A DNA stretch of 64,000 bases, taken from the NCBI GenBank assembly GCA_002480565.1, contig DLCK01000026.1:92717-156716 (forward strand), in the 5' to 3' direction. The notes beneath the pieces were generated by a model. It worked only from the letters and a program-made list of their open reading frames with translations. It ran no database searches and was not told the DNA's origin. Of the stretch, positions 1 through 13,868 are shown piece by piece (position 1 is the first letter of the stretch; every line of letters begins with the position of its first letter). The position numbers and the translations under genes are program-made. The stretch comes from Phycisphaerales bacterium UBA7800 (GTDB taxonomy: Bacteria; Planctomycetota; Phycisphaerae; Phycisphaerales; Phycisphaeraceae).

Positions 1-772
1 AGTTACCTGCTTCGATCAATTGCGTGTCACGTGCTTGGGCATAGGACTGCGAACGCGGCGGGAGCGTATGCAGACTCATTAACGCCAACGGCTGATCATG
101 CCACCGCAGCTTGGCGAGTATGGCAGGAACCTTCGCGCGACCTTCGGTGATGTCACTGCTGACCGACTCCTCAATCGCCAACGCCGAGACATCCTTGCGA
201 ACCAACATCGCCACACCAAAGCTGTCATAACGTGGCTCGGAAATCACCATGCGATACTCCGGGATTTCACGAAGACGATCATCCATGCGAAAATGCAGTT
301 CCTGAATCAGCACGATATCACTGCCAGAGTCGACGATGTATTGAGCCACATCATCGTAGGCACGATTGCCGACATTGACATTAAAGTGCATCAAGGTCAG
401 TTGCGGATGTGCCTTATCTGCACAAACAAATGTCGGCCAATACAACGGCAAAACCGTCAGCAGATTCACCATCGCCCCAATGAGATACACAGCTGCAAGG
501 CGTCGCTGTTTTAAAAATGCCAATAACGCAGCCACCACCGTGAGGATGATCAAATATTGAAATCGAAAATGATTAAATAGATCAATCAACCAATGCATTG
601 AACCAGCAAAGGCAATAAACGTAGCCACAAACGGCAGAAATCCGATGACCTGTATCAAACCCAACACACTGATGGATGACCACTGACGTTTCCCCGATTT
701 TGAGGATATAGATGTTGTGTCCGCAGTCACCTTTTCCGCGGATACCTGCGGCGTTTGGTTTTTCAATGTCAT
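1..772 (-). CDS. Membrane-anchored endonuclease/exonuclease/phosphatase family protein (3' end beyond window)
   Basis: The reading frame is open from an ATG at 772 to the left edge, giving 257 residues with the C-terminus missing. A Ser/Thr/Lys-rich N-terminus is followed by three hydrophobic segments (about residues 35-58, 71-88 and 93-112). The start of an EEP metal-dependent phosphoesterase domain follows, with the MHFNVN strand (N131, N133) and IQEL (E158, the expected Mg2+ ligand). The layout of three helices and then an extracytoplasmic EEP domain matches YafD-like membrane proteins. The catalytic His and Asp motifs would lie outside the window, so the substrate (nucleic acid, phospholipid or inositol phosphate) cannot be inferred. 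An AGGGGG Shine-Dalgarno precedes the ATG by about 9 nt and supports this start. Confidence 0.8.
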   Translation of the reverse strand, partial: MTLKNQTPQVSAEKVTADTTSISSKSGKRQWSSISVLGLIQVIGFLPFVATFIAFAGSMHWLIDLFNHFRFQYLIILTVVAALLAFLKQRRLAAVYLIGAMVNLLTVLPLYWPTFVCADKAHPQLTLMHFNVNVGNRAYDDVAQYIVDSGSDIVLIQELHFRMDDRLREIPEYRMVISEPRYDSFGVAMLVRKDVSALAIEESVSSDITEGRAKVPAILAKLRWHDQPLALMSLHTLPPRSQSYAQARDTQLIEAGN

Positions 773-1317
773 ATTGCCCGACCCCCTGACAAATCGAAAA
801 CTGTGATGCAAGAAATGATTGTTTACCTGTAATGGAATATACCCCAAACCCAAGTGCAAGTTTCAGTCCCAAATGATTACAACTTTTAACGCATCAATTA
901 CCCTTGTCGCGGCTTACCCATTGATCATGCCCATTGGTTTATCGATGAGATTATTTTTAACACGAAGGCGCGAAGGCCACAAAGGGCACGAAGTAAGACA
1001 GGAAAGCCATTTTAACAGGGAATCTAACCTGTCACATTCCAGTGTCGTATGTTTGAAATAGTTGCGGTTCTCTGAGCAAACAAAATCTTTTGCCTTTTTC
1101 TTCGTGTCCTTCGTGACCTTCGCGCCTTCGCGCCTTCGTGTTAAAAAACAAATCTACCGACTATCGGTTGCCACCATGTTATGTATACGCGGCGGCTCGC
1201 TTGATTGATCAAAAAGTGCTTGAGTTTATCCTGGCCTTTCTCACGAAACACTATATTCTCCCATCGTTTTGGGATATCATGACCACTTCAATCTAACCGA
1301 GGGAAGACGGATTGGTC
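773..1317. other. Gene-free interval with a large inverted repeat
   Basis: No convincing ORF is present. The interval holds an imperfect inverted repeat built from ACGAAGG units (listed separately) and, just before the next gene, a GAGGGAAG ribosome-binding site at 1299-1306. Confidence 0.6.
953..1150. repeat. Dispersed inverted repeat, ACGAAGG family, copy 1
   Basis: The left arm (about 955-1000) begins AACACGAAGGCGCGAAGG and the right arm (about 1098-1147) is its imperfect reverse complement, ending CCTTCGTGTTAAA. The roughly 100-nt core has no ORF. A second member with the same arm sequence sits at 46,868-47,002. Arms of this kind are common in environmental bacterial genomes and are probably non-autonomous mobile or structural repeats. 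Confidence 0.7.
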
Positions 1318-3075
1318 ATGCAGCAGAATCTCATTGGGCTATGGCATTTTGATGAAAACAGCCGACACCTTGCAAACAATGCATTGCAGGATGGTCAACC
1401 ACTGTCGGTCCATGGCGCGCTGCGGACTCCTCGGCGTTTTGGGCAAGCCTTGGAACTGCATCTTCCCGGTGATCGTGTGACTGGCAAGGGACCAGGGCGT
1501 CTACTTTGTGGCAGTGTCTGCTTTTGGGCGCAAGTCAACGGCGGGCGCGGCCAAGTGGATCTACTGAACATTCAAGGCATGATCCAGATCACCGTCGACC
1601 TGTCACAAGGTTTAGCGCTGGTGGTCAATGTCGATGACCGGGTGCTGGTGAGCCAAACCCGACTGACCAATGGCCAGTGGCATCACATCGCGGTGACGTT
1701 TAATCCTGATGGCGTGACGTTGTATCTGGATGCTCAAAAAACCGCGGATGCTCAGCAACCCTTTGCAGGTTTGTCGGTGAGTAACTCCCGTCAAAATTAC
1801 ATGCAGATTGGCCCGTTAACGCCTGCTGCCAAACCAGTGCTCATTGATGAGTTGGCGTTATTCAATATTGACCTTGCGCCTGCTCATGTTCATGACCTGC
1901 TTGAAGGTGTACTCGAACCCACCTTGCCAGACCAGTCGGCACCACAGCCGGGGATGGTCGATGCAACGCCATACATCGACCGTAAGGATCCAACCTGCGG
2001 GATTCAAAAAGCTGTCAACGCACTGGGGCCAGCAGGCGGGATTGTCACCTTACCCATGGGTCGGTTTACGCTTCGTCAATCCATCAAGCTCCCCAGTCGA
2101 ACAGTTCTCAAAGGTGCGGGATTTACCACATCCTTGCAGGCTTCACCCCCCGTTGCCACGCAGTTGATGACTTCCGTCAAGGCAGGCACTGACCACGTGC
2201 AGGTCGAAGATACATCACTGCTGGAAGTCGGTGACGATGTGCTCATCGCCAGCCCAGCGCAAACGGGTTGGAATGCCACGCGGCTGACGATCACCCGGAT
2301 TGACGGGCAGCGTTTATGGTTCAACGGGCCAACCATTGCAGACTATGATGCCAACGCACCTGCGATGGTTTGTCACTGGTTCCCATTGCTCAGCGTACTG
2401 GGACAGTCACAGGTTCATATCAGTGACATACACTTGATGGGTAATCAAAACTCCATTGGCGACACACCTTTTGGCCCAGATCATGCCTGCTCTGCGGTGC
2501 AATTGATGGGCGCCGGTCATTGCATCGTCGAACGCCTGCTCGTCGAAGACTGGTCACATGATGGTATCGGCTTGTACGACAGTCGCTTCACACGGGTTCA
2601 GCAAAATGCCGTGCGCAACAGTCTTGGGCATGGCATCCGAATCGGCGATCAAAGCGGTGGCAACTGGATCATTGGCAATCACTGTCAACTCAATGCAGGT
2701 GTTGGGATTTACCTTTCCACGCAGACCCAACCATGTATCGTCAGTGAAAATGTGCTGACCTATAACACCAAGGGCGGCATAGCCACACGCACGCAAACGC
2801 ATCAAATTAAAATGAATCTCACACCACCAGCCCCGCAAAACGCAACAGGAACGTCAGAGGTTCCGGGGGTTCCGGGGGTTCCGGGGTTGCCGGAGAATGT
2901 GAATAATGTGTCGGAGAATATCCTCATTGCTCCAGCGGTAAAGACCAAAGCCCCCAAGAGCAAGTCCACGTCTTACACCAACGATCATATCAGTGATATG
3001 GGTTCGTCTGCTGCTGCAACGCACAACGAACATTCCGTCTCTCGTCGCATGCGTGGTTTGGATGCGTTTGATTGA
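1318..3075 (+). CDS. LamG-like plus pectate-lyase-type right-handed beta-helix protein
   Basis: A protein of 585 residues. Residues about 1-195 form a LamG/concanavalin-like jelly roll (GLWHFDE near the start, then NGQWHHIAVTF), typical of glycan binding. From about residue 220 a pectate-lyase-superfamily segment begins (IQKAVNALGPAGGIVTLP) and runs into right-handed beta-helix coils up to about residue 505. The tail is Pro/Thr/Lys-rich and includes three short VPG-type repeats encoded by a G-rich stretch at about 2858-2892. No signal peptide is visible, which is odd for a polysaccharide-binding or lyase-like protein. It may act in the cytoplasm or use another export route. No catalytic lyase residues could be assigned. 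A TTG at 1312 is an alternative start, closer to the Shine-Dalgarno GAGGGAAG. Function is unproven. Confidence 0.75.
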   Translation: MQQNLIGLWHFDENSRHLANNALQDGQPLSVHGALRTPRRFGQALELHLPGDRVTGKGPGRLLCGSVCFWAQVNGGRGQVDLLNIQGMIQITVDLSQGLALVVNVDDRVLVSQTRLTNGQWHHIAVTFNPDGVTLYLDAQKTADAQQPFAGLSVSNSRQNYMQIGPLTPAAKPVLIDELALFNIDLAPAHVHDLLEGVLEPTLPDQSAPQPGMVDATPYIDRKDPTCGIQKAVNALGPAGGIVTLPMGRFTLRQSIKLPSRTVLKGAGFTTSLQASPPVATQLMTSVKAGTDHVQVEDTSLLEVGDDVLIASPAQTGWNATRLTITRIDGQRLWFNGPTIADYDANAPAMVCHWFPLLSVLGQSQVHISDIHLMGNQNSIGDTPFGPDHACSAVQLMGAGHCIVERLLVEDWSHDGIGLYDSRFTRVQQNAVRNSLGHGIRIGDQSGGNWIIGNHCQLNAGVGIYLSTQTQPCIVSENVLTYNTKGGIATRTQTHQIKMNLTPPAPQNATGTSEVPGVPGVPGLPENVNNVSENILIAPAVKTKAPKSKSTSYTNDHISDMGSSAAATHNEHSVSRRMRGLDAFD

Positions 3076-3176
3076 AATAAAAAGCGATCATCAAAGGTTA
3101 TCCAAGGACATCTCGTTGCGTTTAGCGAGATTCAATCAACAGTTATTACTCACATGATTATTACGGAGTTAAATAC

Positions 3177-3779
3177 ATGGATACTTTGGATGCCATTCGT
3201 CAGCGTCGTGCCGTCAAACATTACGATCCCAACCACGAGATGTCCGACGAACAGATCAAGGAATTGATCTCACTGGCAATGCTCTCGCCGACGGCATTTA
3301 ACATTCAGCATTGGCGTTTTGCAGTGATCAAAGACAAGGCTCAACGCCAAGCCATCCGTGATGTGGCATGGGGGCAAGCTCAAGTCACCGACGCGTCGAT
3401 GCTCATTGTCATGTGTGCTGACATGCAGGCATGGAATAAGAGTCCGGAAAACTATTGGGTCAAAGCGCCCCAGGAAGTCCAGGATATTTTAGTTCCCGCC
3501 ATCACCGGCTACTACACCGACAAGCCCCAGGTCCAACGGGATGAAACACTGCGCAGTTGCGGAATTGCAGCACAGACCATCATGCTCGCTGCCAAAGCAA
3601 TGGGTTTGGATAGCTGCCCGATGGACGGCTTTGATTTTGACGCGGTAGCCAAGCTCATTAATCTGCCTGAGGATCACGTCATCACCATGATGATCGCAGT
3701 AGGCAAAGCAACCAAGCAACCCTGGGAACGCCCCGGTCAGTTGCCGATTGAAGATGTGATGGTTGTCGACAAGTTTTGA
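3177..3779 (+). CDS. Nitroreductase family FMN oxidoreductase
   Basis: A protein of 200 residues, the usual size for this family. The N-terminal IRQRRAVKHY segment carries the basic residues that bind the FMN phosphate. SPTAFNIQHWRFAVI is the conserved flavin/dimer segment, and AAKAMGLDSCPMDGF is the typical C-terminal glycine loop region. These enzymes are homodimeric cytosolic NAD(P)H-dependent reductases of nitro compounds, quinones or similar acceptors; the real substrate is unknown. The start has a good TACGGAG ribosome-binding site. The gene stands alone and converges on gltD. Confidence 0.9.
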   Translation: MDTLDAIRQRRAVKHYDPNHEMSDEQIKELISLAMLSPTAFNIQHWRFAVIKDKAQRQAIRDVAWGQAQVTDASMLIVMCADMQAWNKSPENYWVKAPQEVQDILVPAITGYYTDKPQVQRDETLRSCGIAAQTIMLAAKAMGLDSCPMDGFDFDAVAKLINLPEDHVITMMIAVGKATKQPWERPGQLPIEDVMVVDKF

Positions 3780-3816
3780 AATTGATTAGTTCCAATACAC
3801 GATTTTGAATTCATGT

Positions 3817-3916
3817 AAAGCCCACGGGGTTTTAACCCCCGGGACGTTGGGGTTAATCACACACGTTTGAATAAGACAGCAAGGCAACCCCGGGGACTCA
3901 AGTCCCACGGGCTTTA
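3817..3916. repeat. Dispersed hairpin repeat, GCCC(G)GGGACT family, copy 1
   Basis: The left arm reads AAAGCCCACGGGG and the right arm ends CCCACGGGCTTT. Each arm also folds internally (CGGGG with CCCCG). Related copies lie at 20,489-20,526 and 62,021-62,072. This copy sits between the convergent nitroreductase and gltD genes. Confidence 0.75.
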
Positions 3917-3965
3917 ATGTGCAATTGGGCGCATCATTATATTTTGAAATATGCGCATTAAAAAA

Positions 3966-4000
3966 CCTCGCCCGGACAAAGTCAGGCGAGGTCTTTTAAC
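3966..4000. terminator. Bidirectional intrinsic terminator
   Basis: An ACCTCGCC/GGCGAGGT stem (about 3966-3995) is flanked by an A-run on the left and TCTTTT on the right. It is placed to end both the nitroreductase transcript and the leftward gltBD transcript. Confidence 0.8.
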
Positions 4001-4037
4001 GCGATGATGAGGACGGTTTTTACACCATCACATCACC

Positions 4038-5588
4038 CTACGCGCCAACCAACTGTGCAGCGACACGGCCAGGTGCTGGCAGTTCAGTGTCGCCCATGAG
4101 ATATTCATCAATACTTGCTGCGGCATTACGACCTTCAGCAATCGCCCAGACAATCAGGGATTGACCGCGACGACAGTCGCCTGCTGCGAACACGCCCGGA
4201 ACATTGGTCGCATGCGGGCCGTAGTCTGCTTTGATATTCGAGCGGGGGTCGGATGCGAGTCCGAGCTTTTCGGTGATCATCTGTTCAGGACCAAGGAAGC
4301 CCATCGCCAGGAAGACCAGATCGGCTTCGAAGATTTCCTCGGTGCCTGGGATTTCGCTAAACGGTGCTTTGCCATCGGGCTTGGACCAATCGACGCGGAC
4401 GGTCTTGATGCCTTGGACATTGCCGTTGCCATCGTCGATGAATTCCTTTGAGAGGATGGCATACTCGCGGGGATCGTCATTGAACTTGGCAATGGCTTCC
4501 TGGTGCCCGTAATCGGTGCGCATGATCCGAGGCCAGGTCGGCCAAGGGTTGTTATCCGCACGACCTTCGGGGGGCTTGGGCATGAGTTCGAAGTTGGCCA
4601 GGCTCTTACAACCGTGACGGATCGAGGTGCCCAGACAGTCGTTACCGGTATCACCACCACCGATGACGATGACGTTCTTGCCACGTGCGTCGATGGGCGG
4701 TTCAAAGCGGTCAGCGTAGTTGGCGTCGACAAGTGCCTTGGTGTTGCCATGCAGGAACTCCATGGCAAAGTGAATACCGTTTAGCTCACGACCGGGGATC
4801 GGCAAGTCGCGTCCCTTGGTGGCGCCGGTTGCAATCAACACTGCATCAAAGTCCTCGACGAGTTGCTTGGGATCGATGTATTGGATGTTTTCATCTTTGG
4901 GGCCGACACCTGCGGGTGTGTTTTCATCGCCACCGACAAAGGCGTTAACCACGAAGTTCACACCTGCCTTGGTCAGCAGATCCACACGGCGTTGCACGAC
5001 CTTCTTGTCGAGCTTCATGTTGGGGATGCCGTAGGTGAGCAGGCCGCCGACGCGGTCATGACGTTCATAGACGGTGACAGTGTGACCAGCCAGATTAAGC
5101 TGATCGGCAGCAGCAAGACCCGCAGGCCCTGAACCGATGATGGCGACCTTCTTACCCGTGCGACTGATCGGGGTGTTGGGAGTGACCCACCCTTGCTCAA
5201 AGGCCTTGTCGATGATGAACATCTCCTGGTCTTTGATGGTCACCGGTGGTTCGTTGATGCCCAACACGCAAGCACCTTCGCACGGTGCAGGACACACACG
5301 ACCGGTGAACTCGGGGAAGTTGTTGGTCTTATGCAGACGATGAATCGCTTCTTCGAACTTGCCTTCATAGACCAGATGGTTCCATTCAGGAATCAGGTTG
5401 TCCACGGGGCAGCCCGTGTCTGACTGGCAAAACGGAATGCCACAGTCCATGCAACGGGCGCCCTGAGTCTGACGATCCAACACGTTGAGCGGCAAGGTGA
5501 ACTCATCAAAGTTCTTCATCCGCTGCGCAGGGTCGGCATAGGGGTTCTTGTTACGTTGATACTCTTTAAAACCGGTGGGCTTACCCAT
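4038..5588 (-). CDS. gltD: Glutamate synthase (NADPH) small subunit
   Basis: A protein of 516 residues. The N-terminal cysteine clusters (C46, C49, C54, C60 and C98, C102, C106) match the region that holds the 4Fe-4S clusters. Two dinucleotide folds follow: GSGPAG at about 151-156 for FAD and GGGDTG at about 309-314 for NADPH. The C-terminal GVFAAGDCRRG motif closes the FAD site. The subunit passes electrons from NADPH to the GltB FMN for reductive conversion of 2-oxoglutarate and glutamine to two glutamates. It is encoded directly downstream of gltB in the same direction. The 139-nt gap holds an inverted repeat that could attenuate or process the transcript. Slightly longer than most GltD proteins; otherwise ordinary. 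Confidence 0.97.
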   Translation of the reverse strand: MGKPTGFKEYQRNKNPYADPAQRMKNFDEFTLPLNVLDRQTQGARCMDCGIPFCQSDTGCPVDNLIPEWNHLVYEGKFEEAIHRLHKTNNFPEFTGRVCPAPCEGACVLGINEPPVTIKDQEMFIIDKAFEQGWVTPNTPISRTGKKVAIIGSGPAGLAAADQLNLAGHTVTVYERHDRVGGLLTYGIPNMKLDKKVVQRRVDLLTKAGVNFVVNAFVGGDENTPAGVGPKDENIQYIDPKQLVEDFDAVLIATGATKGRDLPIPGRELNGIHFAMEFLHGNTKALVDANYADRFEPPIDARGKNVIVIGGGDTGNDCLGTSIRHGCKSLANFELMPKPPEGRADNNPWPTWPRIMRTDYGHQEAIAKFNDDPREYAILSKEFIDDGNGNVQGIKTVRVDWSKPDGKAPFSEIPGTEEIFEADLVFLAMGFLGPEQMITEKLGLASDPRSNIKADYGPHATNVPGVFAAGDCRRGQSLIVWAIAEGRNAAASIDEYLMGDTELPAPGRVAAQLVGA

Positions 5589-5616
5589 GGGGAGTCTCCA
5601 TCTATACCATCATTTT

Positions 5617-5706
5617 TGTCTTTACCACAGAGGCACTGAGACACAGAGATTAAGGCAGAGTTTTTCTCTTGTTCTACTCTGTGCCTCTGTGTCTCTGTGG
5701 TAAAGA
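5617..5706. repeat. Inverted repeat, ACCACAGAGGCAC family, between gltB and gltD
   Basis: The left arm (5617-5645) begins TTTACCACAGAGGCAC and the right arm (5678-5706) is its near-perfect reverse complement, ending CTGTGGTAAAG. The loop is about 30 nt. The sequence belongs to the same broad class as the ACCGCAGAGGCGCAGAG arms around the GNAT gene at 17 kb. Transcribed within the gltBD operon, it would form a strong hairpin. Confidence 0.8.
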
Positions 5707-5727
5707 CTGTTAGGCTTGAAAATCAAA

Positions 5728-10361
<4,634 letters not shown>

Positions 10362-10365
<4 letters not shown>

Positions 10366-11348
10366 ACTGTACCGACTCCTTCTAGTTGTGAGCTCTGCAA
10401 CGGCGACGCCTTAGAACCCTCATCTGTCTGACCAACCTGTTGAAGCAGAAATTCCATGAACGCTCCAACGGCTGGTTTAAATTCTCGTCCCCGGAAGTTA
10501 CCCCGGGCGTTTCTCACACCACGAATCCCGTGGCGGTCGTAAATCACACCTAAAGGTCTCACCAGTGGCGGGGTCATTTCAACCGCTACCAGCGAGCCGC
10601 GAGCAATCTGCTTTAGTGCATGGCACACCGGCAAAATTGCGTAACTGTCTGCCACCTCCGTCAACGCGTGACGCATGGTGTCTATATTGTCGAACTCGCC
10701 AACCAACCGTGGGGTCACCCCATGCTGTCGCAGGTAACGCCTCACATGTCGACCCACTGGCAAAGACGCTTCAAACGCCACCAAAGGCCAAGGCCCAAGT
10801 TCCGAGGCATCGACTTTCTTACGTGTCGCCAACTCGTGATCCGGACCACAGATCACTGCCATTGGTTCATCACGCAATTCCGTGACACTCACATCCCGCC
10901 AATGTCGCGGGTAGGAGACAATGCCCAGATCGCATCGACCATGCTTCACTGAGTCGTGTATCTCCTCAGGTCGCTTATAAGCAATCTCCACGGACACCTG
11001 CGGATTGGCCTTTTCAAAAGCCTGTTTCACGCGATTAAGCAGGTCGATCCCGGCGGAGTAAATGGTCTCAATGACCACGTTGCCCGAAAGCCCCTGCTGC
11101 ATCTGTGTCATCTTGTGGAGCAGCTTGTCATAGCGATCCACCAACAATCTTGCTTCCTTGAGAAAGACTTCGCCCTCAACCGTCAACGCTAGCGGACGAA
11201 CCGAGCGGTCAAACAGCTGAATGCTCAACTCTTTCTCCAAGGCCCCGATGCGCTGACTCACAGCCGACTGGGTCAAACCCAAGGCCACGGCAGCTTTGGA
11301 AAAGCTCTGGTGGCGGGCAACTTCGCAGTACAAGCGCATCGTATCCAT
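10362..11348 (-). CDS. LysR-type transcriptional regulator coupled to gltBD
   Basis: A protein of 328 residues. The N-terminal winged HTH (SFSKAAVALGLTQSAVSQ, about residues 15-33) is followed by a standard LysR effector-binding domain (LGIVSYP, AVICGPDHELA). A Ser/Glu-rich C-terminal extension of about 25 residues is not usual in the family. The gene is first in an apparent regulator-gltB-gltD operon and overlaps gltB by 4 nt. Bacillus GltC is also a LysR protein that controls glutamate synthase, but there it is divergent; here it is co-transcribed, so it would presumably be autoregulated. The effector (2-oxoglutarate, glutamate or another) is unknown. No clear Shine-Dalgarno precedes the ATG. 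Confidence 0.9.
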
Positions 11349-11357
11349 AGCCGAACC

Positions 11358-11392
11358 ATTGTATCATTAGGCTTGTTAATGTCAATCGACAT
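11358..11392 (-). promoter_or_regulatory. Candidate promoter and dyad operator of the LysR-gltBD operon
   Basis: On the minus strand a perfect TTGACA (11385-11380) is separated by 16 nt from TACAAT (11363-11358). The -35 hexamer overlaps the dyad ATGTC/GACAT (11379-11392), a plausible LysR operator. Transcription would start near 11351, only a few nt before the ATG at 11348, implying a nearly leaderless mRNA. Confidence 0.6.
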
Positions 11393-11518
11393 GCAAATAA
11401 GAAAAACTTATATCTCAGAGCGTAAATAAAAATGCCCTCAAAGCGCTTAAGCCCGATTGAACACAAACCTTATCTAATTTTAATATTCCCGTCACCACCA
11501 CCACGGCAACAGGTTTAA

Positions 11519-11536
11519 ATCACAATATATTGTGAT
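11519..11536. promoter_or_regulatory. 18-bp perfect palindrome resembling an NrdR box
   Basis: ATCACAATATATTGTGAT is perfectly self-complementary. It fits the published NrdR-box pattern (acaCwAtATaTwGtgt). A related site lies upstream of nrdR at 32,778-32,795. No ribonucleotide reductase gene is nearby, so the regulated gene is unclear. Confidence 0.5.
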
Positions 11537-11854
11537 CCAACACGAACCAAAGCCCGATTTGACACACTATGAGCCTCACTGTCGCACCGACTATTTGCCG
11601 GACATACCTACAGCGACCTCAGGTCCATACCCAGGTTCGGCCATTCATCCATGAATTGACCCAATCAGAAAACCCGCATGCCGAGTCAAGCGCAGGCTCA
11701 AACTGAACCGAAAATTTTAACCGCAAAACACCCCAACCACAACCCGAAATAAATACAACCATAACTTTTGACTAGTCCAGCATCTTGAAGCTGATTTTTC
11801 AACGTATGATGCTTCATGTTCCAGTACGCCAATGCCCCGTCTTAGGAGCAATCA

Positions 11855-12664
11855 ATGAGACGAATATTTTCCGGGTTACTACAGACTCTTATCGTCTTGA
11901 CACTCGCCGGCTGCCAGAATCCAACCATCACGCAGCAGACTATCGACCGATACCGACTCAACGATTTTACGCAGGAACTCACAGAGTTGGAGTTGCTTGG
12001 GATCCACCTTAACGAACCCATTGATCAAGGCAAGATCAGTCAGGCGCTGAATCAAGAGCATCTGCCAATCAAACTGCATAATGGCGACCACCTGCTTGTG
12101 GTTCAATCCGCTGCGCTGATGCCTGACGAACAGATGACCGCCCTGCTTGAATCATCCTTTACCGTATCGCCCTTTACTGGCATCACCGATCACAAACGCA
12201 TCACCCCCCAGCCGGACTACATGCTTGTTGCCAGACTCTTGGTCACAGCAGCCAAAGAGTCCGCGGAAGCTGGCAAAGCAAACACATCCGATTCGTCACC
12301 TCTGCCGCACTATGCACAGGTTCTGCGCTTCGCTGCTGCTAAAGCCCACATCCAAACCATCATGGTCTATTGGAGCATTCTCGAATCCGGCATCGTCAAC
12401 CATCAAACCAAACTTGTCTCATGGCTACCCGTGGTTGGCACAATCATTCCCGACGAAACCCGCTACATCCGCATCCGTACCAAAGTCTGCCTTATTGATG
12501 TGAAGTCCGGCCAATGGGAAGCTTTTACGCCAACCACATTCAACAACAAGCAACTCACCGCCGCCATCGACCGCAACACCGGCTACGGAAAACAGGTCGA
12601 GAAACTCAAAGCATTGGCATATCACAATACGGTTGAACAGATGTTGGAGCGGTATGGTGAATGA
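11855..12664 (+). CDS. Putative lipoprotein of unknown function
   Basis: A protein of 269 residues. A short signal peptide ends in the lipobox LAGC (Cys20), so it should be lipidated after the inner membrane and exported. The mature part is mixed alpha/beta and contains one moderately hydrophobic stretch (LVSWLPVVGTIIP, about residues 188-200), probably buried rather than membrane-spanning. No catalytic motif was recognised. Start supported by TAGGAG 7 nt upstream of the ATG. The gene is probably monocistronic and converges on the esterase gene. Confidence 0.75.
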   Translation: MRRIFSGLLQTLIVLTLAGCQNPTITQQTIDRYRLNDFTQELTELELLGIHLNEPIDQGKISQALNQEHLPIKLHNGDHLLVVQSAALMPDEQMTALLESSFTVSPFTGITDHKRITPQPDYMLVARLLVTAAKESAEAGKANTSDSSPLPHYAQVLRFAAAKAHIQTIMVYWSILESGIVNHQTKLVSWLPVVGTIIPDETRYIRIRTKVCLIDVKSGQWEAFTPTTFNNKQLTAAIDRNTGYGKQVEKLKALAYHNTVEQMLERYGE

Positions 12665-12704
12665 AACAACAAACGTATTAAACCTGAGTTTGAGATAAAA
12701 CAAT

Positions 12705-12800
12705 AAGCCGCCAGATGAGTCCGGCTTTGAGGGCGAATCTGACGGGTAAAACCTATGGCACACTCGCCCCGTCAGATTCACTTCGTTCATCTGGCGGCTT
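12705..12800. repeat. Nested hairpin repeat, AAGCCGCCAG family, copy 1
   Basis: The outer arms AAGCCGCCAGATGA (12705-12718) and TCATCTGGCGGCTT (12787-12800) are perfectly complementary. The inner arms GAATCTGACGGG (12735-12746) and CCCGTCAGATTC (12768-12779) are too. A diverged second copy is at 28,753-28,852. Confidence 0.85.
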
Positions 12801-12852
12801 GAATGTGACCGAGGTTTACTGTCACAAGACATCTACAATCTTTCAAATTAAA

Positions 12853-12890
12853 AACCGCGAGCGGTGACCTTGTCATGCTCGCGGTTATTC
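12853..12890. terminator. Intrinsic terminator between convergent genes
   Basis: An AACCGCGAGC/GCTCGCGGTT stem (12853-12862 with 12877-12886) has A-rich sequence to its left and a short T-rich tail to its right. It can serve both the lipoprotein gene and the leftward esterase gene. Confidence 0.7.
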
Positions 12891-12918
12891 GTTTTGATAT
12901 GTTTCAACTACGGATGTC

Positions 12919-13659
12919 TTATTTGCCTAATCGCTGGCTGAACATCCAATCATAGACTTCCTGATTGTCATACGTCATGGTCCAGGAGTTGTGGCCGACG
13001 CTGGGGTAGGTGGTGAGTTTGACCTTCTTGCCACCGGCAGCTTTGATGGCTTCGACCATTTGCGTGGAGCCTTCGGGTTTGACGGTTCCATCGGACTCGC
13101 CGTGAAAGAACCACATGGGGACGTTGACCATCTTGTCAGCTTTTTTGGTGTCACCACGACCACAAATTGGAACCGCAGCGGCAAAGCGGTCGGGATACGC
13201 CTGCACCATTGCCATCGTCCCCATACCCCCCATACTCAAGCCGGTGATGTAAATGCGGCTGGGGTCGATGGGATATTCATCCGCGATTTTTTTGAGCAGT
13301 TGGTCTAACTGTTTAACCATTTCACCTGAAGTCCACCAACTCTTTTGCGGGCATTGCGGGCTGATGACGTAGGCATCAAAGTCCTTGCCTTTTTTGATCT
13401 GCATCGGCGGGCCATGTCGTAAGACGCGATTGATATCATCGCCCCGTTCACCTGCCCCATGGAGAAACAGCACCAGCGGATACTTTTTGTTAGCGACTTT
13501 TTCACCTTGAGGTTGATAGAACCAATAGCCAAGCTGGCTGCCAGCTTCCCCTGCCAAGACCTCGGCGGTTTGACGTTGGGACTTGGTTTGCTCAGCCCAG
13601 ACCTTGGCGGTCATCGTTGCACTGATCGCCAGCCACATCAACAGAAATAGAATCTTCAT
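12919..13659 (-). CDS. Secreted alpha/beta-hydrolase (esterase/phospholipase-carboxylesterase type)
   Basis: A protein of 246 residues starting at the ATG at 13,659, which has GGAG 7 nt upstream. The longer in-frame extension to 13,803 lacks family similarity. A signal peptide (MKILFLLMWLAISATMTAKVWA) is followed by an oxyanion segment (LFLHGAGERGDD) and the nucleophile elbow GLSMGG. Asp in FFHGESDGTVKP and His in PSVGHNSW complete the triad. This is the layout of secreted dienelactone-hydrolase/poly(3-hydroxybutyrate)-depolymerase-like esterases, often involved in releasing acyl groups from polysaccharides. The substrate is not known. Confidence 0.85.
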   Translation of the reverse strand: MKILFLLMWLAISATMTAKVWAEQTKSQRQTAEVLAGEAGSQLGYWFYQPQGEKVANKKYPLVLFLHGAGERGDDINRVLRHGPPMQIKKGKDFDAYVISPQCPQKSWWTSGEMVKQLDQLLKKIADEYPIDPSRIYITGLSMGGMGTMAMVQAYPDRFAAAVPICGRGDTKKADKMVNVPMWFFHGESDGTVKPEGSTQMVEAIKAAGGKKVKLTTYPSVGHNSWTMTYDNQEVYDWMFSQRLGK

Positions 13660-13868
13660 CAGCAGTCTCCGGATACAAGAGTGGATAGGGTTACGAAGCA
13701 ATTGTTGCCCCGTCGTTGGGGAGACTTTTATACCATAAATGTCAGACTTATACATCTTTTGAGCCAAACGTTTTAACTGCATCCAAAACAATTGCCGGTA
13801 CAATGGATCAAATCAATAAACACACTTTACGACAACCGTCGTATCTGACTTTTCACGGGAGAATCAAA

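Larger units (their letters stand above)
11349..11854. other. Regulatory interval between divergent genes
   Basis: No ORF is supported. It contains the LysR operon promoter at its left end and an 18-bp perfect palindrome at 11,519-11,536. The rest is AT-rich and unremarkable. The start of the lipoprotein gene at 11,855 has a good TAGGAG ribosome-binding site. Confidence 0.6.
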
